From NCBI RefSeq assembly GCF_001589285.1, contig NZ_JEMA01000591.1:1-58235 (forward strand): a DNA stretch of 58,235 nt, read 5' to 3'. Each line of letters opens with the position of its first letter. The first letter of the stretch is position 1. This DNA comes from Sorangium cellulosum (GTDB lineage: Bacteria; Myxococcota_A; Polyangia; Polyangiales; Polyangiaceae). The notes under the pieces are model-generated. The model worked only from the letters and a program-made list of their open reading frames with translations. It had not been told where the DNA came from and ran no database searches. Both the position numbers and the translations under genes were made by a program. This document shows positions 16,955 through 26,200 of this stretch, one piece after another.

Positions 16955-19498
16955 GTGACTGCCATGTCGGATGCAATGATCGCCGTCTGGGAGACCTCCG
17001 GCTGGCCCGACGCGGCGGTCGGCGTGGCGGCCATCCACGCGCTCAGGGACGACTGGGCTTCTCAGGAGCGGCTGCGGGAGCTCGCGCTCGCCGGGGAGCC
17101 TGTTGCGATACGCGAGGCGGCGCTCCTCGCCGTGGCGCTCGCGCCGAGCCATCAGCCGGTGTTGCGCCAGGGCGTGACCGCGGCGCATCGCGAGGTACGC
17201 GCCGCCGCGGTCGCCGGCTTGCGCGCCGATCCTCTGGCCCGACCGATGGCGGCGCACCTCCTGGCGAGTGATCCGTCGTGCGGCGTGCGCGCGGCGGCGG
17301 CGGCGTTGCTCGCCGGCGATCCCAGGTACACGCCCGCCCTGCGCCGGGCGCTCGAGGCGCCGCTGCCGAGCCCTGCGGTGGATCCGGAGGCACCTCGGCT
17401 CGAGGGCGCGCTGGTGCGCGCGCTGGTCAGAGAGCCGGCCGTGGTTGAGCAGGTGAAGGGCCGGCTCCCTGCGCTGGCGAGTGATGTCCGCGATCTCGTG
17501 CTCGAGGACCTCTGGGCACGTCCGGAGCAGCGCCCCTATGTGCGCGCCCTGCTCGCGCACGAGGTAGCCCTGGTTCGTGCGTCGGCGGCGCGGGCGCTGC
17601 GTCGCGATCCGGAGGCGGCGAGCCCGCTGCTCGACCTGGCCGGCGATCCCTCGCCGCTGGTGCGGGCGGCGGCGGTGTCCGTCCTCGGCTTCGATGCGGT
17701 GGCGGAGCGGGTGAGGGCGGCGCGGCTCGCGGACGCGAGCGAGCACACGTCGGTGCGCGTGGCGATCGTGGAGACCCTGCGCGCCGGCGAGGAGGAGATG
17801 GTCCGAGCGCTGCTGTCCGATCCGAGCCCGACGCTCCGCGGGGTGGCCGCGTCCGCTCTGCGCCACGACGCGGCGTCGGTCGCGGCGCGCCGGGCACTGC
17901 TCGACGACGCCGAGCCGTTCGTGCGGGCGCGCGCCGTGAGCAGCCTCGCGCGCCAGGATGCGCTGTTCGACAGCGTCATGCCCTGCCTGGGAGATCCGGA
18001 TCCCCACGTCCGCCGGGCCGCCATCGAGGTCCTCGCGCGATACCCGCCGGCGATTCCGCTGCTCCGGCGGCACATCGACGCGCCATCACCGGTCGGATCC
18101 GCCGCGATGCAAGCGCTACGCGACGATCCCGGGTCGCTCCCGCTGCTGCGCACGCGCCTCCGTCCGGTCGGGCGCGTGGAGCGGCAGCGCACGCTGTGCG
18201 ACCTGGCCCAGGATGCCTCCTCGGTCGCGGGGGTGCGCGCGCTGCTCGACGACGCCGATGTGCTCGTCCGAACCGATGCGGCCAGCGCGCTCGGCGACGC
18301 CGGGGATGAGGCCATCGCGTGCCGGCTCGACGATCCAGACCCGTGGTGGCGTGCGGTCGCGGCGAGGGCCGTCGCCGGGAAGGCAGCAGCGCGGGAAGCG
18401 CTCCTGCGACGGCTCGGCGACGGCGACGGCGCCGTGCGCGTCGCGGCGGCGGAGGCGCTGGCGGGGGACGAGGCGGCGGGGCCGCGCATCCGGGAGCTCC
18501 TCGACGACCCCTCTGCCGCCGTTCGCGCCGCGGCGATCACGGCGCTCGCGCGGGACGCTGGCTCCGTGGAGCGGATCGCCGCCACGCTGGCCGAGCCCTC
18601 GGACATGGATGGCGATCCGGCGCAGCTCGCGGCGGCGCGGGCGATCGCGGGACGGCCGGAGCTCGCGGGCCGGCTGCGCGCCATCGTGGAGCGAGGCGAC
18701 TACGCCGCCGAGGTGATCCGGGTCGCGCTGGAGTCGCTGGCGCCCGCGGACGCGCCCGCGGAGCCCCTCCTCGGGATGCTGGACGACGTCCAGGAGCTCG
18801 ATGCGCTGCGGATCCCGGCCGCGAGGCTCCTCTGGGCGCAGGGGCAGCACCGCGGCGCGGTCATCGCCAGGATGGATGATCCGAGCCCCGCGCTCCGCGC
18901 CGCGGTGCTGGAGCTCTTCGGCGACGACGTGAGCGCCGTCGACCTCGCCCGGGCGCGGCTGCGCGATGGCGACCCGCGCGTGCGCGCCGCCGCTGCTGCC
19001 GCCCTGCGCCGCCGCGCGCCCGCAGACCGGGGTGTCGCGCTCGTCGATCTCGTGGAAGAGATGCGGCTCGCGACGGGGGGCAGGCTTCACGACGCTCCGA
19101 TTCCATCGCAGTCGGAGCTGCGTCTGGATGGCGACCCGCGAAAGGACGCCGTGCTCGCGTGGCTCTGCGCACGGCTTGCGAGCGACGAGCGCGGCGGGGT
19201 CATCGCCGCCAGCGCAGAGGTGGCGCGCTCGGAGGTGCCGTGGGGGGACAGGGACGTGTACCTCGTACGGCTGCCGTTTGATCAGGAGGAGGCCCCGGTC
19301 GCGGCAGGCGTGGTTCCGATGCACAACCTGATCGAGACCTTCGCGATGGCGCGCCAGCTCACGGCCGAGAGGTCGCCGTCGATCTGGCTCGTGTGTGCGA
19401 ACGTCGCGTTCTCGGACCTGGCGCCGCCGGAGCTCGAGCCGGGGGCGGCTGCGTGGGGCCCCACGTATTTGGGCGTGCGGATTGGCCGATCGCGCTAG
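16955..19498 (+). CDS. HEAT-repeat protein, candidate immunity or adaptor for the Rhs toxin
   Basis: This 847-residue protein begins at a GTG 12 bases after the Rhs stop, with AGGAGG at 16944-16949. An ATG nine bases later is an alternative. Residues 1-700 or so are an almost unbroken run of HEAT-type helical repeats of 30-33 residues (LLDDPSAAVRAAAITALARD is a typical unit). The last 150 residues are different and end in a mixed alpha/beta segment. The position directly behind a toxin is where immunity genes lie, so this is the best candidate protector. It is far larger than usual immunity proteins and could instead be a chaperone or loader. Confidence 0.75.
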   Translation: MTAMSDAMIAVWETSGWPDAAVGVAAIHALRDDWASQERLRELALAGEPVAIREAALLAVALAPSHQPVLRQGVTAAHREVRAAAVAGLRADPLARPMAAHLLASDPSCGVRAAAAALLAGDPRYTPALRRALEAPLPSPAVDPEAPRLEGALVRALVREPAVVEQVKGRLPALASDVRDLVLEDLWARPEQRPYVRALLAHEVALVRASAARALRRDPEAASPLLDLAGDPSPLVRAAAVSVLGFDAVAERVRAARLADASEHTSVRVAIVETLRAGEEEMVRALLSDPSPTLRGVAASALRHDAASVAARRALLDDAEPFVRARAVSSLARQDALFDSVMPCLGDPDPHVRRAAIEVLARYPPAIPLLRRHIDAPSPVGSAAMQALRDDPGSLPLLRTRLRPVGRVERQRTLCDLAQDASSVAGVRALLDDADVLVRTDAASALGDAGDEAIACRLDDPDPWWRAVAARAVAGKAAAREALLRRLGDGDGAVRVAAAEALAGDEAAGPRIRELLDDPSAAVRAAAITALARDAGSVERIAATLAEPSDMDGDPAQLAAARAIAGRPELAGRLRAIVERGDYAAEVIRVALESLAPADAPAEPLLGMLDDVQELDALRIPAARLLWAQGQHRGAVIARMDDPSPALRAAVLELFGDDVSAVDLARARLRDGDPRVRAAAAAALRRRAPADRGVALVDLVEEMRLATGGRLHDAPIPSQSELRLDGDPRKDAVLAWLCARLASDERGGVIAASAEVARSEVPWGDRDVYLVRLPFDQEEAPVAAGVVPMHNLIETFAMARQLTAERSPSIWLVCANVAFSDLAPPELEPGAAAWGPTYLGVRIGRSR

Positions 19499-19547
19499 TT
19501 ACCGGGTCGCCCCGGCTCGGCCTGGTTGGGGGGAGGTCGTGCCGGGC

Positions 19548-20093
19548 TTACAGCCTGAGCTTCACGGGGTTGGGAACGCCGAGCGCCTTCGCGATCTGCT
19601 CGAAACCGGCTTCGCCCTTGAACGGCTCGATTTCGGACTCGAGACCCTTGAGCCGCACCTTTTCCCACGAGGACGTCGCGTCGTGGTGCTTGCTGATGAA
19701 GCCCGTTGGAAGAGTGTAAAACTCGGGTTCGCGGGCTCCGGTGCTGCCATCGTTCCGGCCGGAGAACTTCCCGATGTTCAGGAATACGACGACGAGGAAG
19801 TCGAACGCGTTGAGCGACGTTGCTTTCACCGGCAATCCGCGGTCGCAGTCCGTCGCATAGCGGCTCTTTATCTGGACGCGGACCTGCGCGACCTGCCCCG
19901 TCGTGGGGTCGTGACGCGGATCGGGGTGAATGCAGATCAGATCGTAGCCCTCGTTGCCGGGCGGAGCCTTGTACGTGAGCACGTTCCGACGCATGAGGTA
20001 GCCGGCGACGAGGTACTCGGCGCTCAGCGAGACGACCGGAAGGCGCAGGAAGCTGCGCTCGACCGCATCCACGTTCGCCGGCCTACGAGGCAT
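19548..20093 (-). CDS. Predicted PD-(D/E)XK nuclease-like protein
   Basis: This 181-residue protein reads SAEYLVAGYL (Glu26), then EGYDLICIHPD (Asp51) and VRVQIKSR (Gln74, Lys76). Glu-Asp-Q.K is the restriction-endonuclease-like fold pattern. A later FDFLVVVFLNI strand resembles the phage and restriction homologues. The ATG is at 20093, and the first 11 bases overlap the end of the GIY-YIG gene upstream, so the two form a coupled pair. It faces the Rhs/HEAT genes convergently. Cutting activity is predicted only. Confidence 0.65.
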   Translation of the reverse strand: MPRRPANVDAVERSFLRLPVVSLSAEYLVAGYLMRRNVLTYKAPPGNEGYDLICIHPDPRHDPTTGQVAQVRVQIKSRYATDCDRGLPVKATSLNAFDFLVVVFLNIGKFSGRNDGSTGAREPEFYTLPTGFISKHHDATSSWEKVRLKGLESEIEPFKGEAGFEQIAKALGVPNPVKLRL

Positions 20094-20982
20094 CGCTTCC
20101 TTCCTCGGCGACGAGCTTCTCCTGCCACTCTTTGTACGATATTCCCGCGCCCTTGACCTTCCAGGCAACACGTCCGTTGAGCCCGGTGCCAGACATGACA
20201 GACGCTGCTTTGGAGGGCGAATCGAAGGCGTACTCCTGAGTGAACCGGAGCAGGTTCGGGTTCCCGTCGGCCGGCACGAGCACCCCAGCATCTCGAAGAT
20301 ATTTACGAAGCGCGCGTGAGCTGTCGCCGAGGGACTCGACCTCCCGTAGCCGTGCGAAGGACCCCTGGCGGATGACGAATTGGCCTTCGCGCACGATACA
20401 CTCGGCCTTCGCATCCTCCCATCGAAGTTCGAGCACAACTTCGTTCGCGTTGCCCGTCGGGCTCGGCTTGGAAGCGACGTCCGCGGTAAATACGTTCACG
20501 CCCAGGGTTGGAAGGAGCAGGCGGACGTTCTCGAAGTAGGTCTCCATGTCCGCGGTGTCGGCCTCCGGCAGCTTTCCTCCAATAGGGTCATTTGCGTTGT
20601 GAACCTCGGCACGCTTGCCCTTCTTGATCTCCCGGACGAGCGTGGCCTCCAGCCATCGTACGTGAGCCTTCGTGAGGTTCTCGTCCTTCGAGACGAACAC
20701 CGCCACGTGCGTCCAGAAGTCCTTGTCGCTGTCATGGCTCGTGAGCCGGTTCCATACTTCGTCGCCCTCGCCGACATACACGCTCATCCCGGAGGTTGCG
20801 GTCTCCGACGGGCCGACGAGGATGTAGATGCCGGTCTTCTTCACCTCGGGGCGTAGCGCCAGGCGAGTGAGATCCGTGCGAGGACAGACGAGGGCCAGCC
20901 CGGTCCAGTTGCCAACTTCGGCCGTGCGCATGCCCTGGGGAGTACCGTCGATCAAGAACAGCCGTACCGAGCGTCCCGGCAT
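20083..20982 (-). CDS. GIY-YIG nuclease-domain protein with C-terminal DUF4357
   Basis: The protein has 299 residues. GIY at 51-53, YVG at 69-71, Arg79 (NRLTSH) and Glu112 (WLEATLV) are the conserved features of the GIY-YIG nuclease fold. The C-terminal 55 residues (AFDSPSKAASVMSG..LNGRVAWKV..) match the DUF4357 pattern. Proteins with this arrangement are found in restriction and defence neighbourhoods. The ATG at 20982 touches the stop of the small helix-turn-helix frame upstream, and its end overlaps the PD-(D/E)XK gene, giving a tight leftward operon divergent from BREX. Confidence 0.85.
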   Translation of the reverse strand: MPGRSVRLFLIDGTPQGMRTAEVGNWTGLALVCPRTDLTRLALRPEVKKTGIYILVGPSETATSGMSVYVGEGDEVWNRLTSHDSDKDFWTHVAVFVSKDENLTKAHVRWLEATLVREIKKGKRAEVHNANDPIGGKLPEADTADMETYFENVRLLLPTLGVNVFTADVASKPSPTGNANEVVLELRWEDAKAECIVREGQFVIRQGSFARLREVESLGDSSRALRKYLRDAGVLVPADGNPNLLRFTQEYAFDSPSKAASVMSGTGLNGRVAWKVKGAGISYKEWQEKLVAEEGSDAS

Positions 20983-21131
20983 TACGCAGCCCTCTCTATC
21001 TCCAGGAACATCTTCAGCGACTTCATCACGTCCTCGCGCAGGTAGATGCGATGCGGGTCGACTGGGTGGCACCGGGGGGGAAGCTTCCCGCTCTCGTCCC
21101 ACCGGTGCATCGTCGACAGCCGGACGCCCAC
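20982..21131 (-). CDS. MerR/excisionase-like helix-turn-helix fragment, start unclear
   Basis: The frame encodes TMHRWDESGKLPP....HRIYLREDV, the recognition helix and wing of small MerR/AlpA-like DNA-binding proteins, and ends in TAA at 20982. The frame is open back to 21221 and upstream residues (DQAAEATKLVGVRLS) complete the first helix, yet it holds no ATG, GTG or TTG before the GTG at 21131, which would remove that helix. Either an ATT near 21176 is used or the gene is damaged. In similar operons such proteins choose promoters or help excision. Confidence 0.45.
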   Translation of the reverse strand: MGVRLSTMHRWDESGKLPPRCHPVDPHRIYLREDVMKSLKMFLEIERAA

Positions 21132-21258
21132 CAGCTTCGTGGCCTCGGCAGCCTGATCAGACCGTCCGGTTCTAATCGGTGGCGACGACGGGGCACGAGG
21201 GGCGATGCTAAGGAACCTTGATCAGCTCGGCAACCTGAGCGTAACGTCAACGGCCCGC
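21132..21258. promoter_or_regulatory. Divergent region between the nuclease module and BREX
   Basis: TGATCA occurs twice, at 21154-21159 within CTGATCAG and at 21219-21224 within TTGATCAG, and ACCG-TC-CGGT lies just beyond the first. This is the only gap in which a BREX promoter could lie before brxE. The paired sites could be operators for the adjacent helix-turn-helix protein, which is inference. The left part overlaps the possible 5' end of that gene. Confidence 0.35.
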
Positions 21259-21828
21259 ATGACGACGCCGATCCCCGATGAGATGCTCGACGCGATCCTC
21301 GCGATGCAGGTCACGATCGCGTGGGCGGGCGAAGGCCGTTGCTCCCCGCGTCGCCTCGGCTGGTGGGATACGGATCTGATCGACGACGAAGGCGGCGGCG
21401 ACCTCTTCGCGCGGCTCCTTCCGCAGACGCACGCCTGGGCGTCCCTCGAAGCCGTGCGTGAAGCGGCCCGGCGCACCGATGCGAAGGCGCGCGCCAAGAT
21501 GGCCGATCCCGACAAGCTGCGGACGCTCTACTTCCTCGGCTTCGAGCTGGACGAGCAGCTCGGAGATCGCTTCGCAGCCCACAAACGCTCGGTGCGCCCG
21601 CCCGCGGAGGTCCTGCCGCTGCCGCTGCCCCTCACCGCGGACTTCTCGAAGGAGAAGCTCGTCTCGGCGCTCCAGGGAGGCGACGTGCCCTTCACGACGG
21701 TCCCGAACGGGCGGCAGCTCAAGGGCAAGCGGCCCGACACGGCCGACGGGCTCGCCAAGCGCCTCTGCGCCGCGCTCGTGCCGCTCGCCGAACAGTACCC
21801 GCTGCCGTTCTACAAGCTGGAGGGGTGA
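21259..21828 (+). CDS. brxE: BREX type 6 protein BrxE
   Basis: The protein has 189 residues, starting at the ATG of MTTPIPDEML; longer in-frame starts exist from 21205. It begins with a helical segment (LDAILAMQVTIAWAGEG) and a GWWDTDLIDDEGG stretch, followed by the LFARLLPQT region. BrxE is the hallmark small protein of BREX type 6 and has no known catalytic role. I assign it from its size, its general sequence and its place directly before brxA. It opens the long rightward BREX operon. Confidence 0.75.
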   Translation: MTTPIPDEMLDAILAMQVTIAWAGEGRCSPRRLGWWDTDLIDDEGGGDLFARLLPQTHAWASLEAVREAARRTDAKARAKMADPDKLRTLYFLGFELDEQLGDRFAAHKRSVRPPAEVLPLPLPLTADFSKEKLVSALQGGDVPFTTVPNGRQLKGKRPDTADGLAKRLCAALVPLAEQYPLPFYKLEG

Positions 21829-21835
21829 CCGGCGG

Positions 21836-22630
21836 GTGGAGGCCGTGACGATCGCGACAGACCCTCCGGGCGGACCCGCGGCACGCGCCTCCGAGGCGAC
21901 GGAGGTCCACACGCGCATCCTCCGCCTCGCCCTGGGGATCGAGGACTCGCGCGCGTACTGGGAGCACGTCGACCCCACGGTGCTCGCCGCCGAGCGCGCC
22001 CTCCTCGCCTTCGAGCAGCGGTGGTTCGGGAGCAAGAGCCTCGAGCGCGTCCGCTTCCTCCTCTCGAGCTTCGTGCACCGCTACGACACCTTCCCGGAGG
22101 CGCTCGGGGTGCTCCGGCGGTGGAGCTCGATGGACGCCTCGACGAGGCAGGTGATCTGCCACTGGCACCTCCAGCTCTCCGACCCGCTGTACCGGCGATT
22201 CACGGGGAGGTTCCTCGTCGAGCGCCGGGCCCTGCGGGACCCGAAGGTGGACCGGGACATCGTGCTCCGGTGGGTGAAGAACGAGTTCCCCGAACGGTGG
22301 TCCGCGGCGACCTGCGTGCAGTTCGCGAGCAAGCTCCTCTCGGCCGCGTCCGAGGCCGGCCTCCTCTCGCCGAAGCGCGATCCTCGGGCGCTCCTCCTGC
22401 CCAAGGTGCCCGAGCTCGCGCTCGCTTATCTGCTGCACCTCCTGCGAGGCGTCCGCTTCGCCGGGACCCTGACCGAGAACCCCTATCTCGCGTCCGTGGG
22501 CCTCGTGGACGGCTTCCTCGATCAAAGGCTCCGCGCTCTTCCGGGCATCCAGTTCCGCCGGATGGCGCACCTCACCGAGTTCGAATGGGAGGCGCCGACC
22601 CTCGGCGCCTGGGCGGAGGCGACGCTGTGA
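21836..22630 (+). CDS. brxA: BREX protein BrxA (DUF1819)
   Basis: This 264-residue helical protein matches the DUF1819 pattern. It has an N-terminal TRILRLALGIEDSRAYWE, a central VLRRWSSMDASTRQVICHWHL segment, and a C-terminal region beginning LAYLLHLLRG. BrxA is a small DNA-binding helical protein needed for full BREX function in studied systems. The GTG at 21836 lies seven bases after the brxE stop; GTG 21845 is an alternative. Its TGA overlaps the GTG of brxB. Confidence 0.85.
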   Translation: MEAVTIATDPPGGPAARASEATEVHTRILRLALGIEDSRAYWEHVDPTVLAAERALLAFEQRWFGSKSLERVRFLLSSFVHRYDTFPEALGVLRRWSSMDASTRQVICHWHLQLSDPLYRRFTGRFLVERRALRDPKVDRDIVLRWVKNEFPERWSAATCVQFASKLLSAASEAGLLSPKRDPRALLLPKVPELALAYLLHLLRGVRFAGTLTENPYLASVGLVDGFLDQRLRALPGIQFRRMAHLTEFEWEAPTLGAWAEATL

Positions 22631-23265
22631 CACAACCCCTCTTCCAGCAAGACTCGCTCGACGAGGCCGTCGCGGCGCTCCGGCGCGACCTGCTCGCCGC
22701 CGACGGCCCCCAGATCAGCACGATGCGGAATTACCGCTTCGCGATCCTTCCGTATCGCCCCAAGGACGAGTTCAAGCTCCGGCGGCTCATGCGCGGCCTG
22801 ACCGATGAGCTGCGCGCCGAGGGCTGGGGGGTCCTGCCCATCTCGCTCCAGAAGCTCCTGCTCGATCGGATCCGGGCGACAGGGGAGGCGAACGTGGCGG
22901 CGCTCATGAGCCGGGAAAAGCGGCTCCACGAGAAGAGCCCGGAGCGAGCGCTGGAGTACCTGCGCGACAAGATCGCTCCCCACATCGAGGGGCCGAGCGG
23001 GATCGCCGCCGACGTGGCGAAGCTCATCGCCGACTTCGCGCAGCAGAACCCGGATCGCGAAGGCCGCACCCTCGTCCTCCTCGGCCGCGCCGGCGCGCTC
23101 TATCCCTTCTTTCGGTCCTCGGCGCTCCTCAAGCACATCGACGGCAAGACGAGGAACATCCCCGTCGTGCTGCTCTACCCGGGCGAGCGCAAGGACACGA
23201 CCGCGCTCTCGTTCATGGGCGAGCTGGACGCCGACCGCGATTACCGCCCCCGCATCTACCCGTGA
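22627..23265 (+). CDS. brxB: BREX protein BrxB (DUF1788)
   Basis: This 212-residue protein starts at a GTG overlapping the brxA stop (GTGA). It has the DUF1788 features FAILPYRPKDEFKLRRLM near the start and RTLVLLGRAGALYPFFR..LL..IDGKT..IPVVLLYPG near the end. BrxB is a core but poorly understood BREX component thought to bridge other subunits. Its own stop overlaps the GTG of brxC in the same way, which points to strict co-translation of brxA-brxB-brxC. Confidence 0.9.
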   Translation: MTQPLFQQDSLDEAVAALRRDLLAADGPQISTMRNYRFAILPYRPKDEFKLRRLMRGLTDELRAEGWGVLPISLQKLLLDRIRATGEANVAALMSREKRLHEKSPERALEYLRDKIAPHIEGPSGIAADVAKLIADFAQQNPDREGRTLVLLGRAGALYPFFRSSALLKHIDGKTRNIPVVLLYPGERKDTTALSFMGELDADRDYRPRIYP

Positions 23266-26200
23266 AGACTGCCATGAAGATCCGAGACCTGTTTGTCGCC
23301 AACGTGACCCGGGACATCCCGCCGGTCGTCTACTTTCATGAGCAGTCGCCCGCGAAGCTGCAGGCGGAGGTGAGCGAATACATCATCACGGGCGGCTACC
23401 GCGACAACGACCCGCGAGCGCGGCGGGTGAAATCAGGCATCCACGAGCAGTTCGTGCACCTGCTCCGGGGGATCTCGCACGAGCTGGCGAAGAAGAGCGG
23501 CCCCGAGCTGCCGGCGTCCTGGATATCGGGCTTCTACGGCTCCGGTAAATCGAGCTTCGCGAAGCTCCTCGGGCTCTCCCTCGACGGCGTGGTGCTCCCC
23601 GACGGGACGCCCCTTGGGTCCGCCCTCCTCCAGCGGGACGACTCCCCCCGGAGGGACGAGCTCGTCGAGGCGTGGCACGCGCTCGCGAAGCACGTGAAGG
23701 AGCCGATGGCCGTCGTCTTCGACATCGGCGGCGTGGCCCGCGACGGCGAGCACGTCCACTCGGCCGTGCTCCGCCTGGTCCAGGCGCGGCTCGGGTACTG
23801 CTCGAAGAGCAACCTCGTCGCGGACTTCGAGCTGCGCCTGGAGCGGGACGGCGAGTGGGAGACCTTCGTGCAGATCGCGAAGAAGACCCTCGGCAAGGAC
23901 TGGAAGGCCGCGAAGGAGGAGGAGCAGGCCGACGACCACTTCTCGCACGTGCTCCACGTCATGAAGCCGGACCGCTACCCCGATCCGACGAGCTGGATCG
24001 ACAGCCGGGCGGGCGCGCGGACGGGCGCGGGCACGAGCGTCCGCGAGGTCGTCGAGGCCATCGACGCGATGGCCCACAATCGCGCGGCTGACAACACGCT
24101 GTTCATCGTCGTGGACGAGGTGAGCCAGTACGTCCACCAGGACGAGAGCCGGATGCTCAAGCTCCAGTCGTTCGTGTCGGAGCTGGGCCAGCGGCTCAAG
24201 GGGCGCGTGTGGCTGTTCGCGACCGGCCAGCAGAAGCTCGAGGACCAGGCGGAGAGCAACAACCTCGGCAAGCTCAAGGATCGCTTCCCGACGCACCTGC
24301 GGGTGCACCTCGGCACGACGAACATCCGCGACGTCGTCCACAAGCGGCTCCTCAAGAAGAAGCCCGAGCTGGAGGGCACGCTCCGGGACCTGTTCCAGAA
24401 GCACCGCGGGGACCTGAAGCTCTACGGCTACGGCTGCGAGGAGATCACCGAGGAGGATTTCGTCGAGGTCTACCCGATGCTCCCCGGGCACATCGACCTG
24501 CTCATGCAGGTCACCTCGAACCTCCGCACGCGCTCGACCCGCGTGCAGGGCGACGACCACGCCATCCGCGGCCTGCTGCAGCTCCTCGGCGAGCTGTTCC
24601 GGGAGCAGAAGCTCGCGGACGGCGAGGTGGGCTCGCTCGTCACGCTCGACGCCATCTTCGAGGTCCAGCACTCGGCGCTCGACGCCGATGTGCAGACGAC
24701 GCTCGCGCGCATCTTCAACGACCCGCAGGTCCGCGACGACGCGCTCGCCCAGCGCGTCGCCAAGGCGGTCGCCCTGCTGGAGCTGATCCAGGAGCAAACG
24801 CCGACGATGCCGCCGCTCGTGGCCGCCTGTCTCTACGGTCGGCTCGGCGAGGGCAACCGCGTTCAGGCGGTCACGGAGGCGCTGGAGAAGCTCCGCTCGC
24901 TGAGCCTGCTCGCCTACTCCGAGAAGCAGGGATTCAAGATCCAGAGCTCCGCTGGCCAGGAGTGGCAGCGGGAGCGCGACGATATCGGCGTCACGCAGGA
25001 GCAGATCAGCAAGATCGCCCAGGAGGCGCTGAAGAACCTCGTGGGCTCGATGCAGGAGCGCCTGCGGTGGAAGGGGCGCCCGTTCCCGTGGACGCTCTGG
25101 TTCTCCGATGGACGCCACGCCCACGACGTGAAGCTCCAGGACGCCCGCGAGGACTCGACCGTGGCTGTCGACTTCCGCTTCCTCGGCAAGAAAGAGGAGC
25201 GGGCCTCCTCGGTCTGGGTGCCGAAGAGCGACCAGGACCAGCTCCGGAACCGCCTTGTCTGGGTCGTCGGCGAGTCGGGGGCGATCGAAGATCACGCGCG
25301 GCAGCTCGCCCGCTCGGAGCGGATGCTGGAACGCAACCGGCCCCGGCGTGAGTCCCTCAGGCCAGAGAAGCTGCGCCTCCTCGCCGAGGAAGAGGCGCGG
25401 TTCGACGAGCTGGAGGCGCGCGTCAAGGCCGCGGTGGCCGAGGCCTTCCTCGAAGGCTCCGCCTACTTCCGCGGGCAGCCGCTGCGTCCCCGGGACGCCG
25501 GGAGCGCGTTCGGCCCGGCCCTCTCCAGCATGGCCACGCGGCTCCTCCCCGACCTGTACCCGCACTTCTCGGAGATCGCGATCTCCCCGACGGAGCTAAG
25601 CCAGCTCCTGGAGAAGGAGCTGACGGGGCCGTCGACGAAGTTCATGGACGGCGGGCTCGGCATCCTCTCCCTCGACGCCGGCAAGTACGTCGCCTCGTGC
25701 GCCGGGCTCTTCCCGACGCGGATCGCCCAGGAGATCGCGCAGCACGGGGGGCTCTCCGGCCAGACGCTCGTGGCCACGTTCGTGAGCCCGCCGTACGGGT
25801 ACGCGCCCGATCTCGTGAAGGCGTGCTGCGCCGGCCTGCTGCGCGGCAAGAAGGTCCGGATCCGCACCGAGCAGGGCACCGACATCAAGTCGCACCAGGA
25901 TCCGGGCGTTCGCGACCTCTTCAAAGGCGATCGGGACTTCCGGCGGGCCGAGTTCTTCCCGGCCACGGAGGGGGACGTCACGCAGAAGGATCGCATCGCC
26001 ATCCGGAAGCTGTTCGAGAAGTACCTCCAGGTCGACCAGGATCCCGAGGACGAGCCGATCGCCGACACCGTGTTCCTGCACTTCCCGGCGTACCGCGAGC
26101 GGCTGAGGGAGCTGGAGCGGCGCTTCGACGCGCTCCCGGGGCGTCCGACGCTCCCGCAGGCGCTCCAGAAGCTCGGGCGCGCCCTCGAGGACTGCTGCCG

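Noticed and set aside
16955..19498. HEAT protein as part of a phycobilisome-lyase or condensin-like system
   Set aside because: HEAT repeats alone are not specific; position directly behind the Rhs toxin is a stronger hint than superficial similarity to other solenoids.
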